Part shown: positions 61,201 to 64,000 of the stretch, piece after piece
How positions within the stretch are numbered: position 1 is the first letter of the stretch
Layout: each line of letters opens with the position of its first letter
From: Edaphochlamys debaryana
Lineage: Eukaryota > Chlorophyta > Chlorophyceae > Chlamydomonadales
Direction of reading: 5' to 3'
Length of the DNA: 64,000 nt
Assembly: GCA_016858145.1 (NCBI GenBank)
Contig: JAEHOE010000017.1
Span: forward strand, 372,001 to 436,000
Notes under the pieces: generated by a model
What the model was told of the DNA's origin: nothing
The model's input: the letters and a program-made list of their open reading frames with translations, nothing else
Databases searched by the model: none
Translations under genes and position numbers: made by a program

Positions 61201-64000
61201 TCCGGGCGTGCCCCCGCCGCCCCCGCCCGAGGTGCCTCCCCCTCCCCCGCCCGGCACGCCCCTAGCCCCCGGCACCGTCCTGCCCCCTCCGCCCCCTCCG
61301 GGCGTGTCCCTGCCGCCTCCACCCGAGGTGCCTCCCCCTCCTCCTCCCGGCACGCCCCTAGCCCCCGGCACCGTCCTGCCTCCTCCGCCCCCTCCGGGCG
61401 TGCCCCCGCCGCCCCCGCCCGAGGTGCCTCCCCCTCCTCCGCCCGGCACGCCCCTAGCCCCCGGCACCGTCCTGCCCCCTCCGCCCCCTCCCGGCATACC
61501 TCCGCCGCCCCCTCCCAGCACCCCGCCGCCGGCCTCGCCCGTCTATGCGCCTGGCCACCCGCCCCCGTCGTACGGGACTCCTACAGACCCCCCTTCTCCC
61601 GGCACCCCTGCCGGCCCCTGGAACGCCCCTGCGACCCCTGCGGGACACCCCACAGTCCCCACGCCGCCCACCCCCCATACCCCCTTGGCACCCGCCTACA
61701 CCCCCCTCGGCCCATCGCCCTCGGTGCCTCCGTCTTCGCCCCTGCCGCCACCGCCCCTTGCGCCCCCGTCTGTTCCGGCGTATGGCACATCACCATCCAC
61801 GCCTCCCCCACCTCCTCTCGGCATGCCCCTTGTGCCCGGTACCGTCCTCCCTCCTCCGCCCGAGGTGCCGCCTCCTCCTCCTCCCGGCACGCCCCTCGTC
61901 CCCGGTACCGTGCTGCCGCCTCCGCCCGAGGTGCCTCCCCCTCCTCCTCCCGGCACGCCCCTCGTCCCCGGTGCCGTCTTGCCGCCTCCGCCCGAGGTGC
62001 CTCCCCCTCCTCCTCCCGGCACGCCCCTCGTCCCCGGTACCGTGCTGCCGCCTCCGCCCGAGGTGCCCCCCCCTCCTCCTCCCGGCACGCCCCTCGTCCC
62101 CGGTACCGTGCTGCCGCCTCCGCCCGAGGTGCCCCCCCCTCCTCCTCCCGGCACGCCCCTCGTCCCCGGTACCGTGCTGCCGCCTCCGCCCGAGGTGCCG
62201 CCTCCTCCTCCTCCCGGCACGCCCCTTGTCCCCGGTACCATCGTGCCGCCTTCGCAACCCCCGGCCGTGCCCCCTCCGCCGTCCCCTCTTCCCCCCAACT
62301 CCTCCCCGTCGTCAGCTGGGGACCCAGCTCCTCCTTCCCCTTTCCCCGTGGACCCTGGTCACTCCACCTCGCCCGACCCTCCTGCCCCCACGCCAGCCCC
62401 TCCCTCTCCAGTCTACCCAGGGCACCCCCTCTCCTTCAGCCCCCCCGCCCCCCTCGGCCACAACCCCGCCCCCAGCCCGCCCTCGCCCTTCGCCCCGTCG
62501 CACGACACCGTGTACGGCAGCGCTTACGTTATTTCGTACCTTTCCAACTGCCAGGCGTACCTCGACGTGGATCTGGACGGCTCGTACGACGACGGCGCGG
62601 AGCCGGGCGCCATAACGACGCTTTCGGGCTTCAGCTTTACCGCGACGAATGCCGCGATCGCGACTGCGCCGATTCGCGTCCTTGCTCATTCTGATTGGAG
62701 GCCTACCAATCAGACGAGCCCGGCAGATGAGGGTCCTGGAGGCCGGCAGTGCTACGAGCCTGCGACGGGCATGCGCAGCGCTTACCCGCTCGCGGCGCCG
62801 CCGGGGATCCGGATCCTGACGCCGCTGACCACGATCGTGACTGAGCTCATGTACGGCACCTGGGCGGCGGATCCGAGCACGGCGCACGTGGAGCGGGAGC
62901 CGGCTGCTGCTGCGGTGCTGGACTACTTTGGATTCGGATCTGATCTGGATCCGACCGCGCCCGGCGCGTTTGACGCGCTGCGCGAGTCGCGGCTGCTCAG
63001 CACGCACCGCGCGGCCTTGCTCGTCCAGGCCGAGCTGCGGGCGCTGGTGTGGACTTGGTTGGGCGCCAGGTGAGCGAGATGGGGAGGGCTCCGGGCGCCA
63101 CGGGCCAGGGTGGCCGGCCTTGTCTCCTTCAAACACTGAGCATGGGGCATTGCCTTGCGCCTATACCGTATCAGTCAAACTGTCTACGTGTCCATCCCAC
63201 TGAGCGTCGATGTCCCCTCCGCCGCAGCGTGTTTCTTGACACCTCTGTCCCCGAGGCGCTGCCCCGACTCATGCTGGAGTCACAGAGGGCCCTGGCGGCG
63301 CAGGTGCGTTCGCGCAGTAGCGGCGGGCGCTGGGGCAGAGGCACGGAGGCTCTGTCGCTCTTTGCCCTCATTGTCAAACCCTGAACGCTCTGAGCGAGTT
63401 AAAGATCTCTGACCTGCCTCGGTGCCGCCGCGCCCTGGCCGCACAGGTGTACGACAAGTACGCCCCCTCCAACTTGACCTCGGGCCCAGCGGGGCCCACG
63501 CGGCGGTTGGCGCTGGGCCTCAACGTCTCGGCCCTGGTGGGCCGCGAGGCGGACCTGTACGGCCTCGTCCTGCGCATGTCCCTTCGCCTGGCCAGGTGAG
63601 GCGAGGGGGCCGTGATCTCTGGCAAAGGAAGGTTAAGCCCCATGAGGCCATAAGGGCACGCTGCGCGTTGACACCAGGCCTGCGCCTCACCATGCGCGTG
63701 ATCACCTGATCGACCTCAATCCTCATACCTACCCGCCGCAGCCTCCAAGTGGCTAATCCGGGCTTCGTGTACGGCACCGAGGTATTCCTGAACGCCGACA
63801 AACTGGCGGCGGTACTGGCGGCGGTAACGCAGGTGCGTATCATTGCTGGGGCCGTGGGGGCCCAGGGGTCAGACCAGTACCTACCTTTCTCAAACCGCCA
63901 AAGGCGTACCTGTGCCTGATCCTGACACTCCACGCCGTACTCTGGCCGTACAGTTCGAGGCCGCACTGGCGGACGCCGGCCTGAACGCGACGTCACCAAC
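52280..64000 (+). CDS. Giant secreted proline-rich extracellular-matrix-type protein with EGF module (3' end beyond window)
   Basis: Exons: 52280-52645, 52758-56089, 56285-56438, 56895-56999, 57278-57517, 57656-57742, 57876-63069, 63228-63303, 63447-63595, 63742-63832, 63954 onward. The signal peptide is QWLVALVVLSLASSAIAQ. Two vast Pro regions follow: GVPPPPPPEVPPPPPP units (52.8-56.0 kb), and GTPLVPGAVAPPNAP / GTPLAPGTVLPPP units (58.0-62.3 kb). Between them lies a Cys-bearing module CGTGYAWNGSACADIDEC...LCANLPGAYQC typical of calcium-binding EGF, then a globular segment (TADGSLDTAALASFVADFKQ...PIDKIAVTALTVNG). After the second Pro region come CQAYLDVDLDGSYDDGAEPG and further NxT/S-bearing segments. 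Probable role: hydroxyproline-rich wall or matrix glycoprotein (inferred). It lacks a recognisable pherophorin domain. Four single-base indels in C/G runs shift frame (see separate entries), so this copy is either mis-assembled or damaged. Confidence 0.8.
53070..56030 (+). repeat. First proline-rich repeat array with higher-order blocks
   Basis: Short GV/EV/ET-PPPPPP units (24 nt) are organised into larger blocks. Each block ends with SSPLVPGAIAPPNAPPPPPD; this landmark recurs near 53305, 53860, 54255, 54643, 55135 and 55526, so blocks are about 390-555 bp. Near-identity between blocks indicates recent unequal exchange or conversion. Confidence 0.92.
54151..54669 (+). other. Pair of compensating single-base indels in the first Pro array
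   Basis: At 54153-54156 a C-run is one base shorter than in sister units, moving the Pro-coding phase to another frame. At 54664-54669 a G-run is one base longer (six against five) and restores the original frame. If read literally, the original frame meets a TAG near 54264. Both changes are in homopolymers, so sequencing or assembly error is a strong alternative to real mutation. Confidence 0.8.
56419..56640 (+). repeat. Triplicated exon end (GFVDVQ) in the proline-rich gene
   Basis: The last codons of exon 56285-56438 with donor (GGGTTCGTGGACGTGCAGGT) recur at about 56512-56533 and 56618-56639 within the following intron. The reading phase supports use of the first donor, joining to the exon at 56895. 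Confidence 0.9.
58390..60430 (+). repeat. Second proline-rich repeat array (GTPLVPGAVAPPNAP units)
   Basis: About fourteen units of 127-156 bp carry the landmark CTCGTGCCGGGGGCTGTTG (58417 to 60308), each with variable numbers of GVPPPPPP/EVPPPPPP submotifs. Units near 59.95-60.30 kb share a VVPPNAPPSPAAT variant and look like the youngest local duplication. Confidence 0.92.
59059..59673 (+). other. Two uncompensated single-base insertions in the second Pro array
   Basis: C-runs at 59059-59063 (five C against four in sister units) and 59668-59673 (six against five) each add one base. The Pro-coding frame steps twice, and the downstream C-terminal exons are in phase only with the frame after the second step. 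Taking the sequence literally, the protein would change to Ala/Ser- or Arg-rich sequence after 59060. Confidence 0.8.
60740..62250 (+). repeat. Third and fourth proline-rich arrays and a duplicated linker
   Basis: About eight ~96-bp units coding PEVPPPPPPGTPLAPGTVLP (60.74-61.50 kb) and seven ~63-bp units coding PEVPPPPPPGTPLVPGTVLP (61.80-62.24 kb). A linker coding SPVYAPxHPPPSYGTP through HTPLAPxYTPLGPSPSVPPS occurs twice, at about 60450-60710 and 61530-61790. This shows a ~1.1-kb segmental duplication. Confidence 0.9.

Noticed and set aside
52280..64000. Calling the Pro-rich protein a pherophorin
   Set aside because: Pro-rich spacers are similar, but I find no cysteine-patterned pherophorin domain on either side within the window.

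Overview
The window reads as nuclear DNA of a chlorophyte green alga, most likely a volvocine or other Chlamydomonadales species. The grounds are very high GC, coding exons of about 40-300 nt separated by G-rich/C-rich GT-AG introns (a few GC-AG), TGTAA boxes downstream of several stop codons, a family of F-box/ankyrin-like genes, and a giant secreted proline-rich matrix-type protein. No prokaryotic operon structure, tRNA, rRNA or CRISPR array was recognised. Exon models were built by hand from splice sites, reading phase and family conservation. In the complete multi-exon models below, every junction keeps phase, except in the genes flagged as broken.

Layout. 1-7947 (+): the 3' three quarters of VPS18, a HOPS/CORVET subunit. 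8411-16011 (+): a DHX33-like DEAH-box RNA helicase in 20 exons. 16012-17512: minisatellite and intergenic DNA. 17513-19492 (+): F-box/ankyrin-like gene A. 19493-21011: intergenic, with a short duplicated repeat. 21012-25227 (+): an ADP-ribosylglycohydrolase-fold protein in 14 exons. 25689-27576 (+): F-box/ankyrin-like gene B, with a frameshift. 28622-30524 (+): intact paralogue C. 31356-38720 (-): paralogue D, a likely pseudogene whose single intron holds a LINE-type retrotransposon (about 32.1-37.2 kb) in the same orientation. 39087-43190 (-): a predicted single-pass membrane protein. A 335-bp divergent intergenic region separates it from 43526-49548 (+), an unknown, probably organelle-targeted, Ala-rich protein. 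49549-52279: intergenic, with a 25-bp minisatellite. 52280 to beyond the window end (+): a giant secreted proline-rich protein with a calcium-binding-EGF-type module.

The genes do not form one pathway. They are a run of housekeeping genes (vesicle tethering, RNA helicase, ADP-ribose metabolism) mixed with lineage-type families (F-box/ankyrin-like cluster, matrix protein). Two patterns cross gene boundaries. First, a roughly 25-nt intronic motif with a palindromic GACGCGTC core recurs a fixed short distance inside introns of three unrelated genes, once in mirror orientation near an acceptor. Second, exon ends are tandemly duplicated into the adjacent intron in at least four genes, and in five cases the copy lies directly after that motif. 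Together these look like an intron-borne repeat family (possibly introner-like) and are the most unusual signals here.
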